Shown: positions 36,456 to 45,395 of the stretch, piece after piece | Numbering within the stretch: position 1 is the first letter of the stretch | How the letters are laid out: each line of letters starts with the position of its first letter | Assembly (NCBI GenBank): GCA_016934035.1 | Contig: JAFGTP010000065.1 | Location: 1 to 57,149, forward strand | DNA: 57,149 nucleotides | Source: Fidelibacterota bacterium | GTDB lineage: Bacteria > Fidelibacterota > UBA2242 > JAFGTP01 | Direction: 5' to 3' | Translations under genes and position numbers: made by a program | Notes under the pieces: model-generated | Told to the model about the DNA's origin: nothing | What the model saw: the letters and a program-made list of their open reading frames with translations, nothing else | The model's database searches: none

Positions 36456-36486
36456 AAAAAGCCCGATATATTATCGGGCTTTTTTA
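36456..36486. terminator. Bidirectional terminator
   Basis: Stem GCCCGATA (36461-36468) and TATCGGGC (36472-36479), loop TAT, flanked by A6 and T6. It separates the convergent LamG gene and the 112-aa gene. Confidence 0.92.
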
Positions 36487-36487
36487 T

Positions 36488-36826
36488 TTATAAACGAATG
36501 GTCCTCAAAAATTCTTCTGCAAATTCAATTGCAGTCTCTTCATCATCAAGGTCAAACAGTATTTCCGGATTATCCAATAAAACACCATCTTCGGGATCAA
36601 AATATAATCCTTCAATTTTTCCATCGATATCATATTTCTGGCACAATTCTGCAAGCACTTTGGTCATTCGCTGCAGATCAGCATCCATGATCTCTGAATC
36701 GATTGAAATCATGTAAGTATAATCATATTCGGGATCAATTTCCTCGGCACACTTGAACAAACCACAGGTTTCACTGTAATAGTCAGTTAATTTTATTTCA
36801 TCATACACTTTTCCGTCACTCATCAT
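36488..36826 (-). CDS. Hypothetical acidic protein, 112 aa
   Basis: No family recognised. The protein is soluble and strongly acidic (DLDDEETAIEFAEEF near the C-terminus; FDPEDGVLLDNPEILFD) with a short Cys pair in TCGLFKCAEE (about 20-30). The ATG at 36826 follows AAAGGA; a second ATG directly after it could be used. It shares a bidirectional terminator with the LamG gene and is otherwise isolated. Partner and function are unknown. Confidence 0.65.
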   Translation of the reverse strand: MMSDGKVYDEIKLTDYYSETCGLFKCAEEIDPEYDYTYMISIDSEIMDADLQRMTKVLAELCQKYDIDGKIEGLYFDPEDGVLLDNPEILFDLDDEETAIEFAEEFLRTIRL

Positions 36827-36934
36827 TATTTCCTTTCATTTTTTTAACATGGGATAAATATACAAAATTTATCTTACAGAGATGTAGACAATAAAAATTT
36901 TCCTCCAAATCCCGGAGAAAAACAATTTTGCAAA

Positions 36935-36961
36935 TTTGACATTTATATTTAAGTTGTCAAA
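36935..36961. promoter_or_regulatory. Inverted repeat TTTGACA...TGTCAAA upstream of the membrane-protein gene
   Basis: Seven-base arms at 36935-36941 and 36955-36961 with a 13-base spacer, 18 bases before the ATG at 36979. It includes a TTGACA but no fitting -10, so it may be an operator rather than a promoter. Confidence 0.3.
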
Positions 36962-36978
36962 AAAAATAAGGACCAATT

Positions 36979-37725
36979 ATGCAAAAATTTTTTGATTATA
37001 ATTTCAAGGGAGAACCCTTTCAGATATTTTCGACCTATCATCTTTATGGACTATTAGCCGTTTTATTTTTTGCAATTTTTTTAATCATGGCTCTAAAAAA
37101 ATTAAATTCTGCAAAAACCAATGAATTTGTGAGATATTTCCTTGCGGCGGCTCTCCTGCTGCAGGAAGTCTCTTTGAATCTATGGAGAATTTGGTATGGA
37201 AAATGGGAAGTATCAACTTCATTGCCACTGCATTTATGTGGACTTGGAATCATCCTGTCATCAATAATGCTGGTAAAAAAAGATTATAAATTATATGAAT
37301 TTCTATATTTCTGGGGTACAGCTGGTGCAACCCAGGCATTATTGCAGCCCGACATCTCCAATTTTGGTTTTCCTCATTACCGTTTTTTTCAATTTTTTGT
37401 CTCCCACGGTTTATTGTTTGCATCTATCATTTTCGCTACTTTTGTATTCAATTTTCGTCCAAAATTCAAGTCTATTTATAAAGCCTTTGTCATCACCAAC
37501 ATATTTGCATTTTTTATTGGATTATTTAATTTTGCAGTTGGCTCAAACTATATGTTCATAGCTCATAAACCAGACACACCCTCCATACTGGATTTCATGG
37601 GCCCCTGGCCACTCTATATCTTACCACTGGAGTTTATTGCATTATTCCTGTTTACATTGGTTTATATTCCCTTTCTCGTCCATGATCTGGTTATAAAGTC
37701 GGCCAGTATCGAAACCGAAAACTAA
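36979..37725 (+). CDS. TIGR02206 (YwaF-like) integral membrane protein
   Basis: 248 residues with seven hydrophobic helices. Features match the TIGR02206/YwaF family: STYHLYGLLAVLFFAIFL, LLLQEVSLNLWRIWYGKWEV, SLPLHLCGLGIILSSIML, YFWGTAGATQALLQPDI, FFVSHGLLFASIIFATFVF, GSNYMFIAHKPDTPSILDFM, GPWPLYILPLEFIAL. The conserved His and Pro in LPLHLC and the MGPWP motif are intact. Its biochemical role is not known. AAGGA lies before the ATG. Monocistronic as far as I can see. Confidence 0.88.
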   Translation: MQKFFDYNFKGEPFQIFSTYHLYGLLAVLFFAIFLIMALKKLNSAKTNEFVRYFLAAALLLQEVSLNLWRIWYGKWEVSTSLPLHLCGLGIILSSIMLVKKDYKLYEFLYFWGTAGATQALLQPDISNFGFPHYRFFQFFVSHGLLFASIIFATFVFNFRPKFKSIYKAFVITNIFAFFIGLFNFAVGSNYMFIAHKPDTPSILDFMGPWPLYILPLEFIALFLFTLVYIPFLVHDLVIKSASIETEN

Positions 37726-37767
37726 GGTTTGAACGGAAACTAATTTTCATATTATTCCATGCTTATC

Positions 37768-37796
37768 TTGATGTTAAACCTTTTTATCGGTACATT
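37768..37796 (+). promoter_or_regulatory. Possible promoter of the moxR unit
   Basis: -35 TTGATG (37768-37773), 17-bp spacer, -10 TACATT (37791-37796), about 25 bases before the ATG at 37821. Confidence 0.4.
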
Positions 37797-37820
37797 TAGC
37801 CACAAATAACTGGAGATCAG

Positions 37821-38807
37821 ATGAAAAATGATATTGAACTGGTAAAAAATTTACATGAAAAACATAACCAATTACTTCTGGAAATTAGTCAGATTATTGT
37901 TGGGCAGACGGATATTATAAACCAAATTTTCATAGCCCAATTATGCCAAGGGCACTGCCTGTTGATTGGTGTTCCAGGACTCGCGAAAACCCTGATGATC
38001 CAGACTCTGTCTCAATTACTGGACCTTGAATTCAAACGCATCCAGTTCACACCGGACCTGATGCCATCGGACATCACCGGCACTGAAGTACTGGAAGAAG
38101 ACAAAACAACAGGTAAACGAAAATTCACTTTTTATAAAGGACCTGTTTTTGGCAATATTATTCTAGCTGATGAAATCAACAGAACACCGCCAAAGACCCA
38201 ATCAGCCTTGCTGGAAGCAATGCAAGAGCACAAAATCACGGCCAACGGTAAAAATTATATTCTTGATGAGCCCTTCTTTGTCCTGGCAACTCAAAACCCA
38301 ATTGAACAGGAGGGTACCTATCCCTTACCTGAAGCACAATTGGATCGATTCATGTTCAGTTTACAGGTAGATTATCCAACATTTGACGAAGAAATTCAAA
38401 TTGTTAAAAATACAACATCTGATAAAAAACACACACCGTCGCTTATACTGACTAAAGAAGAAATTCTAAAATACCAGCAATTAATTCGACGGGTCCCTGT
38501 TTCTGATAATGTTATAGAGTATGCTGTGAAACTTTCCACCTCTACCCGGCCGGGTAAGCCGGACAATCCGGATTTTGTCCATCAATGGATCAGCTGGGGG
38601 GCCGGTCCCAGAGCATCCCAATATCTTATCCTGGCAGCAAAAACCCATGCAGTCCTGGATGGCAGACCTACACCGGAATTATCCGATGTTATAAAAATGG
38701 CCAAACCGGTTTTACGCCATCGAATTATAACTAATTTCAGTGCCGAAGCAGAAAATATCACCTCTGATAAAATTATTGAAAAATTAATCGATACGATCAA
38801 ACACTAG
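37821..38807 (+). CDS. MoxR-family AAA+ ATPase
   Basis: 328 residues. Walker A GVPGLAKTLM (about 51-60), Walker B NIILADEINRTPPKTQSALL, sensor 1 FFVLATQNPIEQEGTYPLPE and sensor 2 region WGAGPRASQYLI, all typical of MoxR. These ATPases act as chaperone-like remodelers, usually with a DUF58 and von Willebrand A-domain partner. GGAG precedes the ATG. The DUF58 gene follows after 7 bases. The longer Bat-type operon (BatA, BatB, TPR proteins) is not present here. Confidence 0.95.
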   Translation: MKNDIELVKNLHEKHNQLLLEISQIIVGQTDIINQIFIAQLCQGHCLLIGVPGLAKTLMIQTLSQLLDLEFKRIQFTPDLMPSDITGTEVLEEDKTTGKRKFTFYKGPVFGNIILADEINRTPPKTQSALLEAMQEHKITANGKNYILDEPFFVLATQNPIEQEGTYPLPEAQLDRFMFSLQVDYPTFDEEIQIVKNTTSDKKHTPSLILTKEEILKYQQLIRRVPVSDNVIEYAVKLSTSTRPGKPDNPDFVHQWISWGAGPRASQYLILAAKTHAVLDGRPTPELSDVIKMAKPVLRHRIITNFSAEAENITSDKIIEKLIDTIKH

Positions 38808-38814
38808 GATTCCT

Positions 38815-39714
38815 TTGAATTCCAAAGAACACCTTAAATATTTGCAACCGGAAGTTTTGTCAACCCTCAACAATATGCAACTGATCGCCAAATTTGCTGT
38901 TGAAGGTTTCATTGTGGGTCTGCACAAAAGCCCATATCATGGTTTCTCTGTAGAATTCGCCGAACATCGCCCCTATAACCAGGGGGATGAAGTCAAAAAT
39001 ATAGACTGGAAACTCTTTGGCAAAACTGATCGCTTTTATGTCAAAGAGTATGAGGAGGAAACCAATTTAAAATCCTACATCCTGCTGGATAAAAGTGGCT
39101 CCATGAACTACACTTCTCAGACTGTCACGAAATTTGACTATGCCGCCTATCTGTCAGCAGCCTTATCCTATCTGATGCTACGGCAACAGGACGCAATCAG
39201 TCTGACATTGATGGATGATAATATAAATACCTATATTCCTCCCGCCGCCAAAAGAAGTCACCTGGATTTAATACTGAAAACCATACAAAGAGCCAAATGC
39301 AGTGGCGATACAGTCCTGGCGCCCTTACTTCACCAGATTGCTGAAAAAATCAATAAAATTGGTTTAATTATCCTCATCTCAGACCTGTTTGATGATCCTG
39401 ATGCTATTCTGTCGGCACTTAAACATTTTCGTTATCAGGGACACGAAGTCATTGTTTTTCATGTTATGGACAAAAATGAAATTGAATTCAATTTCACTCA
39501 CCAAATCAAATTTATCGACATGGAAAACAGAAACCAATTGTTGACCGAATCACAACATATTCGTGAAAATTATAAAAAATCCGTTGACCATTTTATTGAA
39601 TCAATCCGAAATCAGTGTTTGAATAACTATATTGATTATAAATTGCTGACAACCGACAGAAGTTTGGATGTCGCTCTGATGGAATACCTAAACAAACGGA
39701 AAAAACTCCATTAA
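38815..39714 (+). CDS. DUF58 domain protein (MoxR partner)
   Basis: 299 residues from a TTG at 38815, with AGGA five bases upstream and the moxR stop 7 bases before. The DUF58 core is FAEHRPYNQGDEVKNIDWKL with FGKTDRFYVKEYEEET, followed by a vWA-like fold with the metal-site motif LLDKSGSMNY and LILISDLFDD. No membrane segment, so probably cytoplasmic or peripheral. It is thought to deliver MoxR action to its target. Its stop overlaps the stop of the convergent YbaK gene by a few bases (39711-39714). Confidence 0.93.
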   Translation: MNSKEHLKYLQPEVLSTLNNMQLIAKFAVEGFIVGLHKSPYHGFSVEFAEHRPYNQGDEVKNIDWKLFGKTDRFYVKEYEEETNLKSYILLDKSGSMNYTSQTVTKFDYAAYLSAALSYLMLRQQDAISLTLMDDNINTYIPPAAKRSHLDLILKTIQRAKCSGDTVLAPLLHQIAEKINKIGLIILISDLFDDPDAILSALKHFRYQGHEVIVFHVMDKNEIEFNFTHQIKFIDMENRNQLLTESQHIRENYKKSVDHFIESIRNQCLNNYIDYKLLTTDRSLDVALMEYLNKRKKLH

Positions 39715-40178
39715 TTAATGGTTATGGACACTTCCACAGGTTGGACTATTTTTTCATAACAGGAATATTTCATTCGAATTAATTCACTATGACTGCCAGC
39801 ATTGAAAGTGATATATTTATTTTTCTTTAAATCTGTTGAAATATAGGTTTTCAACTGGTACAAATTACCCAAAGGCGGCATAGCCCCGGTTTTACATTCC
39901 GGAAAAATATTTCTAAACTCTGATTCTTCAGCCAGAGAAATATCCTGAATGCCAAAAAAAGTTTTCAATTTTGCCAAATCCACTCTTTCTGAAGCTGGAA
40001 CTACAGCCATTACCACATCACCGTTAACATTCAGAATCACCGATTTTGCCAGTTCCTTACCGGAAATAAAAGATAAAGATGCAATTTCCTGAGCAGTAAA
40101 AGCCGGTGAATGAATAATGATGATGTACTTAACATGATTTTGATCCAATAATTCTCTCACTCTAATTATAGCAGACAT
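39711..40178 (-). CDS. YbaK/ProX-type aminoacyl-tRNA deacylase
   Basis: 155 residues. The fold and motifs are those of the YbaK/prolyl-tRNA editing domain: YIIIIHSPAFTAQEIASLS near the N-terminus, GKELAKSVILNVNGDVVMAVVPAS with the catalytic Lys, and CKTGAMPPLGNL, then ITFNAGSHSELIRMKYSCYE. It would hydrolyse mischarged aminoacyl-tRNA. It is a free-standing editing protein. A strong AGGAGGAG site precedes the ATG at 40178. Tail-to-tail with the DUF58 gene. Confidence 0.92.
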   Translation of the reverse strand: MSAIIRVRELLDQNHVKYIIIIHSPAFTAQEIASLSFISGKELAKSVILNVNGDVVMAVVPASERVDLAKLKTFFGIQDISLAEESEFRNIFPECKTGAMPPLGNLYQLKTYISTDLKKNKYITFNAGSHSELIRMKYSCYEKIVQPVEVSITIN

Positions 40179-40323
40179 TTTCCACTCCTCCTATATGCAT
40201 GATATTTTCAATTTATGGGAAAATCAAAGGCAATTCAAGAAGTCCAGTCTATTCAAAATATTAATTTTGTAAATCCTTAAGAATTATTAAATTTGAAACC
40301 GATAAAAAAGGGATTATAAAACC

Positions 40324-41118
40324 ATGAATTACATTTCAAAACTGACACAAAGTGTGAAAAAGAAAAATTCCTATCTCTGCGTAGGTATCGACCCAGACCC
40401 TCACAAACTCCCTGAAAAATTTGAAAAGAATGTCGAGGGAGTTTTTAATTTCTGCCGTGAAATCATCGCGGCCACAAAGGAATTTACACCGGCCTACAAA
40501 TTCAATCTTGCTTTTTTCGAAATCTGGGGTTGGCAGGGATGGAAAATCCTGGAAGAATTGATCGCTCTGGTGCCCGATGATATTCTTTTAGTCGGTGACG
40601 CAAAACGGGGCGATATCGGCAACAGTTCCCAATTTTACGCAAAAGCATTGACAGAAAGATTAAAATTTGATTCGATTACACTCAGTCCATACCTCGGTTC
40701 AGAAAGCATTCTGCCCTTTATCGAAGATGAAAACAAAGGGTGCTTTGTCCTCTGTGTCACATCAAATCCGTCTGGAAGAGAATTACAGGACCACGGTGGA
40801 AATTACCCGCTTTACCTCAGGACAGCTGAAATATGCGCAAGTCTGAACCAAAAAGGAAATGTCGGCATGGTCATGGGAGCCACAAAGCCGGAACAACTCA
40901 TCGAAGTCCGTCAACAATTTCCAACTCTGCCTTTTTTAATCCCCGGAGTTGGCACCCAAGGGGGAGAAATTCAAACAGCCGTTGATGTGTGTCAAAAAAA
41001 CGGGGCCGGTCTGATCAATGTGTCCCGTGGTATCCTTTTCCCGGAGGGTCAAAACTTTCCGGAAAACGTTATTGCGGCAGCAAAAAAATACCAGCAATTA
41101 TTTAAAATAGAAGGGTGA
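40324..41118 (+). CDS. pyrF: Orotidine-5'-phosphate decarboxylase (type 2)
   Basis: 264 residues. Type 2 OMP decarboxylase pattern: YLCVGIDPDPHKLPE (about 17-31), FTPAYKFNLAFFEIWGWQGW, catalytic DAKRGDIGNSSQFYAKAL, SPYLGSESILPF, CVTSNPSG and the phosphate loop LIPGVGTQGG plus LINVSRGI. It makes UMP from OMP in pyrimidine synthesis. An AGGGA lies upstream. First gene of a pyrF-pyrE-MBL unit; pyrE follows after 3 bases. Confidence 0.96.
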   Translation: MNYISKLTQSVKKKNSYLCVGIDPDPHKLPEKFEKNVEGVFNFCREIIAATKEFTPAYKFNLAFFEIWGWQGWKILEELIALVPDDILLVGDAKRGDIGNSSQFYAKALTERLKFDSITLSPYLGSESILPFIEDENKGCFVLCVTSNPSGRELQDHGGNYPLYLRTAEICASLNQKGNVGMVMGATKPEQLIEVRQQFPTLPFLIPGVGTQGGEIQTAVDVCQKNGAGLINVSRGILFPEGQNFPENVIAAAKKYQQLFKIEG

Positions 41119-41121
41119 GAA

Positions 41122-41694
41122 ATGAAAAAAGAACAGATGGATGAACTTTTACAGGAATGCGGAGCTGTATTAAAAGGACATTTTCTTTTAACATCAGGTC
41201 TTCATAGTGATACTTATGTCGAAAAATTCAAATTGCTTCAATATCCGAGATTAACAGAAAAAATGTGTAAAGAAATTGCCAATTATTTTGAAAATAAAAA
41301 ACCCCACTTGATCCTTGGCGCTGCAACCGGAGGAATTATAATCAGTCATGCTGTCGGACGGGAACTTTCGGTCAAAAGTATCTTTGCTGAAAGAGTCGAC
41401 GGAAAACTTGTCCTGCGACGCGGATTTAATATCGAAAAAGGTGAAAGAGTACTGGTCGTCGATGATGTTGTCACTACCGGAGGTTCCATCTATGAACTTC
41501 TGGACCTAGTGGAAGAATATGGTGGAAAATTGCTGGGAGTCGGTACACTGATCGACAGAAGCGGCGACGCCTTAGATTTTGGTGTCGACTATTATACACT
41601 AGTCCGATATAATATACCAACTTACAAACCGGAAAATTGTCCCCTCTGTGCCTCCAATATTCCCATGACAGAAAGAGGCAGAACCGGTAAATGA
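41122..41694 (+). CDS. pyrE: Orotate phosphoribosyltransferase
   Basis: 190 residues. FLLTSGLHSDTYVEKFKLLQ (about 20-39) is the orotate-site region, HLILGAATGGIIISHAVGREL the PRPP loop, and VLVVDDVVTTGGSIYELLDL the PRPP-binding motif. SIFAERVDGKLVLRRGF carries conserved Arg/Lys residues. It joins orotate and PRPP to OMP, one step before PyrF, which is encoded directly upstream. GGGTGAG at the pyrF end is the ribosome site. The stop overlaps the next ATG by four bases. Confidence 0.96.
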   Translation: MKKEQMDELLQECGAVLKGHFLLTSGLHSDTYVEKFKLLQYPRLTEKMCKEIANYFENKKPHLILGAATGGIIISHAVGRELSVKSIFAERVDGKLVLRRGFNIEKGERVLVVDDVVTTGGSIYELLDLVEEYGGKLLGVGTLIDRSGDALDFGVDYYTLVRYNIPTYKPENCPLCASNIPMTERGRTGK

Positions 41695-42470
41695 TTTTTT
41701 GCAATCTGGGCAGTGGAAGTCGGGGTAACTCCTCATATATTGAATGTGACGGCACTTCGGTTTTGATTGACCAGGGATTCAGCGCCATAGAATTGACCCG
41801 CAGGATGCAGGAAACCGGTCTGCATCCTGAATCCGTCAAGGCGATTATTCTCACTCATGATCATCATGACCACTCAAAAGGCATCGGTGTATTTGCCAGA
41901 AAATATAAAACCCCGGTTTATTTGACGGAATTTACACGAAACATTTTACCGGCAGACCTGCTGAAAAATGTTATTGTAAAAACCTTTACAACCGGGGACA
42001 CCTTTCACATCGCCAACATCACTTTCAAATCCTTTCATATACCTCACGATGCAGTTGATCCGGTGGGTTTTATTATCTCTTCAAAGGACAAGCATATGGC
42101 CCATTTAACCGACCTGGGCAAACCCATTCAATCGGTCATTTATCAATTGAACAGTTATTCCTTTGACCTGGTATTCCTGGAATCCAATCATGATCCGGAA
42201 ATGCTTCGCACCGGCCCATACCCGCTCAAATTGCAAATGCGAATTAAAAGCCGGGACGGCCATTTGTCCAATGACCAGTCCTTGGAACTTTTAACAAAAA
42301 TCAATCAAAATGGTCATCTCAGGCACCTCGTTCTAGGTCATTTGAGCGAAGAAAACAATCATCCGGATCTGGTTCGCAATATTTTTCAGCGTTATAAAAC
42401 TGAAAATAATCACAATTTTCAAATCACAATTGCGAAACAGACAGAGCCGACAAATATTATTGAACTGTAA
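41691..42470 (+). CDS. MBL-fold hydrolase, WalJ/YycJ-like
   Basis: 259 residues. MIFCNLGSGSRGNSSYIECDG at the start, LIDQGFSAIELTRRM, and the metal motif LTHDHHDHSKGIG (about 55-67) mark the YycJ/WalJ subgroup; later ligands lie in FHIPHDAVDPVGFIIS, MAHLTDLGKP and LVLGHLSEENNHP. The second metal-site pattern is complete. WalJ-type enzymes are 5'-exonuclease-like and linked to DNA repair or cell-wall control. Coupled to pyrE by an ATGA overlap. Cytoplasmic. Confidence 0.9.
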   Translation: MIFCNLGSGSRGNSSYIECDGTSVLIDQGFSAIELTRRMQETGLHPESVKAIILTHDHHDHSKGIGVFARKYKTPVYLTEFTRNILPADLLKNVIVKTFTTGDTFHIANITFKSFHIPHDAVDPVGFIISSKDKHMAHLTDLGKPIQSVIYQLNSYSFDLVFLESNHDPEMLRTGPYPLKLQMRIKSRDGHLSNDQSLELLTKINQNGHLRHLVLGHLSEENNHPDLVRNIFQRYKTENNHNFQITIAKQTEPTNIIEL

Positions 42471-42551
42471 TTTTTTTGTAACGATACATTCTCGCGCCTA
42501 TCAAAAATCCATATATTGCTAATTGATAACCATAGTATGGGGGAAGGAAAA

Positions 42552-44345
42552 TTGAAAAAACTTGCAATCTTATCACTGACATTGTTTTTTGCCATCAATT
42601 TATTCGGATTTGGAGAAGAAATTTTAACTGTTGAGACAAAAACGGCCACTGATGCTGTCTTAGCAGACGGTGATTTTAGTTTTGCCGTCATGGTCAATAT
42701 CAAACATCCCTGGCATATCAATTCATGGAAGCCATTAGATGAATTCAGTATACCGACTGTATTATCCCTTGATCAGTCAGATAATTACGAAATCCAGGAA
42801 ATTATCTACCCGCAACACAAACTAATCGAACTCAGCATTTCCGACCAGCCAGCCGCCCTTTATGAAGGTGAAATCACTATCCTTGTGAAAGGTAAACTAA
42901 CCGAAAAGGCCGTGAATATTTTAAATATCAGTGGAACATTCAGATACCAGGGTTGCAACAATACCTCTTGCCTGCCGCCTGAGGAAGCGGCTGTTATCAT
43001 GACGCTGCCCATTGTGACAGACCCAAAGGCTATTCACCCGATTAACAATCAGATTTTTAATCAATCCAGCCTTACGGAGGTTTCTGAAATAACACAGGAT
43101 AATATCACGCCACAGGGACCTGAAACATTTGATGTATCGGCCTCCTTTGCCCAAAAAGGTATTATATTTACCTACTTTCTGATCTTACTGGGCGGATTAG
43201 GACTGGTGCTGACTCCCTGTGTATATCCGCTGATACCCATTACCATGAGTTACTTCGGCGGACAGGCATCCGACAGCAAAGGAAAAACAATATTTCTGGC
43301 ACTTATTTATGTACTCGGGATGGCCCTGGTCAACTCCGCCATTGGAACCATCGCCGCTCTTTCAGGAGGATTATTGGGTTCCTTTATGACAAATCCAGTG
43401 GTTTTAATCTTCATTGCCGGTGTGCTGATTGCTCTTGCATTGAGTATGTTTGGCTTTTATGAATTTGGTTTGCCTTCTTTTTTGACAAACCTTGGCGGCA
43501 ATTCAAAGAAAGGTTATTTCGGCGCCTTATTGATGGGAATGACGATGGGTATCGTCGCAGCTCCATGTATTGGTCCTTTTGTGATCGGACTTCTCACCTA
43601 TGTGGCTTCCACTGGAAATCCTTTTATCGGCTTTTCAATGTTCTTCACGCTATCTGCCGGTCTTGGAATTCCCTTTATATTCCTCGCTTTTTTCAGCGGA
43701 AAAATAACAAGCCTGCCCAAAGCCGGAGAATGGATGGTAGGCATTCGAACAATTTTTGGTCTGATACTGCTTGGCATGGCGCTTTATTTCCTTCATCCGA
43801 TTATTCCCAATACAATTTTCCTTTTCCTATTACCCGCTTTCCTCATCCTTTCCGGTATCTATTTACTGATCTTTAATAAAGTTGGTGACAATACCAGGGG
43901 ATTTTCCATGCTGAAAAAAATTCTTGCAGTCTTTACAATTTTTGCTGCCGGATATTTCGCAAAATCTGATGCCCCGGCACCGCAGGAAACCATGAACTGG
44001 ATCAAATTTTCTCAGGAATACTATGATACCGCCATTGCTGATGAAAAGCCCGTTATGATTGATTTCTTTGCCGACTGGTGTATTCCCTGTAAAGAGCTGG
44101 ACAAATTTACCTTTACGGATAAAAAGATTATCGAATTATCCAGAAAATTTCACCTCATCAAAGCCGATCTTACTGGCAACGTTGACGGTGATCTTAAAGC
44201 CCTTAGAGACAAATATCATATCAAAGGAGTGCCCACTATTGTTTTCATAGATAAGCAGGGCAGCGAACTAATTAACCATCGCACGCTTGGTTTTGTAAAA
44301 GCAGAAGAATTCATCATCAAAATGCAAGAAACCCATAATCGATAA
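42552..44345 (+). CDS. dsbD: DsbD-like thiol:disulfide interchange protein
   Basis: 597 residues from a TTG at 42552, chosen for the GGAAGG site and because it begins a proper signal peptide (MKKLAILSLTLFFAINLFG); an upstream ATG at 42516 adds a non-signal-like head. N-terminal periplasmic domain (about 20-165) with Cys pair in YQGCNNTSCLPP; central eight-helix CcdA-like domain (about 205-450) with LVLTPCVYPLIPI and IVAAPCIGPFVIG, the two membrane Cys; C-terminal thioredoxin domain with DWCIPCKELD. It carries electrons from cytoplasmic thioredoxin to periplasmic partners. A TlpA-like lipoprotein is encoded 13 bases downstream and is a likely acceptor. Confidence 0.94.
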   Translation: MKKLAILSLTLFFAINLFGFGEEILTVETKTATDAVLADGDFSFAVMVNIKHPWHINSWKPLDEFSIPTVLSLDQSDNYEIQEIIYPQHKLIELSISDQPAALYEGEITILVKGKLTEKAVNILNISGTFRYQGCNNTSCLPPEEAAVIMTLPIVTDPKAIHPINNQIFNQSSLTEVSEITQDNITPQGPETFDVSASFAQKGIIFTYFLILLGGLGLVLTPCVYPLIPITMSYFGGQASDSKGKTIFLALIYVLGMALVNSAIGTIAALSGGLLGSFMTNPVVLIFIAGVLIALALSMFGFYEFGLPSFLTNLGGNSKKGYFGALLMGMTMGIVAAPCIGPFVIGLLTYVASTGNPFIGFSMFFTLSAGLGIPFIFLAFFSGKITSLPKAGEWMVGIRTIFGLILLGMALYFLHPIIPNTIFLFLLPAFLILSGIYLLIFNKVGDNTRGFSMLKKILAVFTIFAAGYFAKSDAPAPQETMNWIKFSQEYYDTAIADEKPVMIDFFADWCIPCKELDKFTFTDKKIIELSRKFHLIKADLTGNVDGDLKALRDKYHIKGVPTIVFIDKQGSELINHRTLGFVKAEEFIIKMQETHNR

Positions 44346-44358
44346 CAAAGGAGATATC

Positions 44359-44937
44359 ATGTTCAAAAAATTTTCTATTCTGGCCTTTTTAATCGTCCTC
44401 GTCCTGATCGGGGCCCAATCCTGTTCCAAAACAGAGAAAAAGGAGATTGAAACAAAACAACAGGAACAATCTAAAAAACAATCCGTCCCATCAACAGTAC
44501 CAGGCTCTATTGGAAGCCGGGCGGCGGATTTTACTTTAAATAACCTGGAGGGTAAGCCTGTCAACCTGTCGGATTTCAAAGGAAAAGTTATCCTTTTAAA
44601 TTTCTGGGCAACATGGTGTCCACCCTGCAAAGCAGAAATTCCCGGATTTATTGAAATGTATCAAAAATATAAAAATGAAGGCTTTGAAATTGTTGGTGTC
44701 ACCGGATTCCGGGATAGAGTCAACCAGGTGGAAAGTTACTCAAAAAATACAGGAATCAATTACCCCATTCTGTTTACGAAACCCCAGCAGGTGGAAAAAC
44801 TGATTACAAGTTATGGCGGATTTCAAAGCATTCCCACTTCCTTTCTGATTGACCGGGAAGGTATCATCCAACATATCTGGGTTGGTATGGTTGACGAAGA
44901 AGAATTTCTGAAAATAGGCCAAAAATACCTGAATTAA
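44359..44937 (+). CDS. TlpA/ResA-like thioredoxin lipoprotein
   Basis: 192 residues. Lipobox AQSC (Cys22) after a hydrophobic signal, then a charged Lys/Gln/Ser linker (about 24-48). The thioredoxin fold follows with LSDFKGKVILLNFWATWCPPCKAEIPGF (active site WCPPC) and cis-Pro in SIPTSFLIDREG. Being lipid-anchored and encoded next to dsbD, it probably receives electrons from DsbD and reduces periplasmic disulfides, such as apocytochrome c. AAAGGAG precedes the ATG. Ends at a terminator. Confidence 0.93.
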   Translation: MFKKFSILAFLIVLVLIGAQSCSKTEKKEIETKQQEQSKKQSVPSTVPGSIGSRAADFTLNNLEGKPVNLSDFKGKVILLNFWATWCPPCKAEIPGFIEMYQKYKNEGFEIVGVTGFRDRVNQVESYSKNTGINYPILFTKPQQVEKLITSYGGFQSIPTSFLIDREGIIQHIWVGMVDEEEFLKIGQKYLN

Positions 44938-44953
44938 AGCCCAAGCAATTACT

Positions 44954-44987
44954 AAAGGGTATCGAGAATCGGTACCCTTTTTTTTTC
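44954..44987 (+). terminator. Terminator of the dsbD unit
   Basis: Stem AAAGGGTATC (44954-44963) pairs with GGTACCCTTT (44971-44980) with one G-T pair, followed by nine or more T. Confidence 0.9.
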
Positions 44988-45327
44988 GACTGATAAAATT
45001 TGAAGAATTCCAGTCTCGAAAATTTTCCTATATTTTAAGCTTATTCAAATTGATTATAAATAAACAATAAAATTCCATCGGATCGATTCAAGGCACTAAA
45101 TTCGAATATTTTTCATGTCCGGTTGCAATATGAAATTGTGGAAGAACGGGCTGTTATCCAAGAGGAATGTCCATTTCATTCAAAAACTTTTTTCAAGCAT
45201 TGATCTGGCCTAAATGGTTTGCAAAATTTAAGAGGAGGAAAAAATTTGTCAAAAAAAATGGAAACCGTGGGTCAAAATGGTACATTCATTCTCAAAAATC
45301 AGATCCGGCACAGAAATTCAATAAATT
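44988..45327. other. Gene-poor stretch with truncated coding remnants
   Basis: About 340 bases between the dsbD-unit terminator and the end of the receiver operon. No complete gene. Two short overlapping frames look gene-like: one from an ATG at 45167 and one from a TTG at 45246 with a strong ribosome site (listed). No terminator hairpin for the minus-strand operon is apparent here. Confidence 0.5.
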
Positions 45328-45395
45328 TTATTTTTTTTCGTTCCGTTCATACAGGACCACATCAAAAGGTTCGTTCACACCGATTCTTTTGCTGA
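45246..45395 (+). pseudogene. Possible 5' remnant of a gene
   Basis: AGGAGG at 45233-45238 precedes a TTG at 45246 that begins MSKKMETVGQNGTFILKNQ, a plausible soluble N-terminus. The frame soon loses this character and runs into the 3' end of the opposing receiver gene, stopping at 45395. An alternative frame from an ATG at 45167 (MSISFKNFFQALIWPKW) overlaps it. Either could be the stump of a deleted gene; chance remains possible. Confidence 0.3.
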
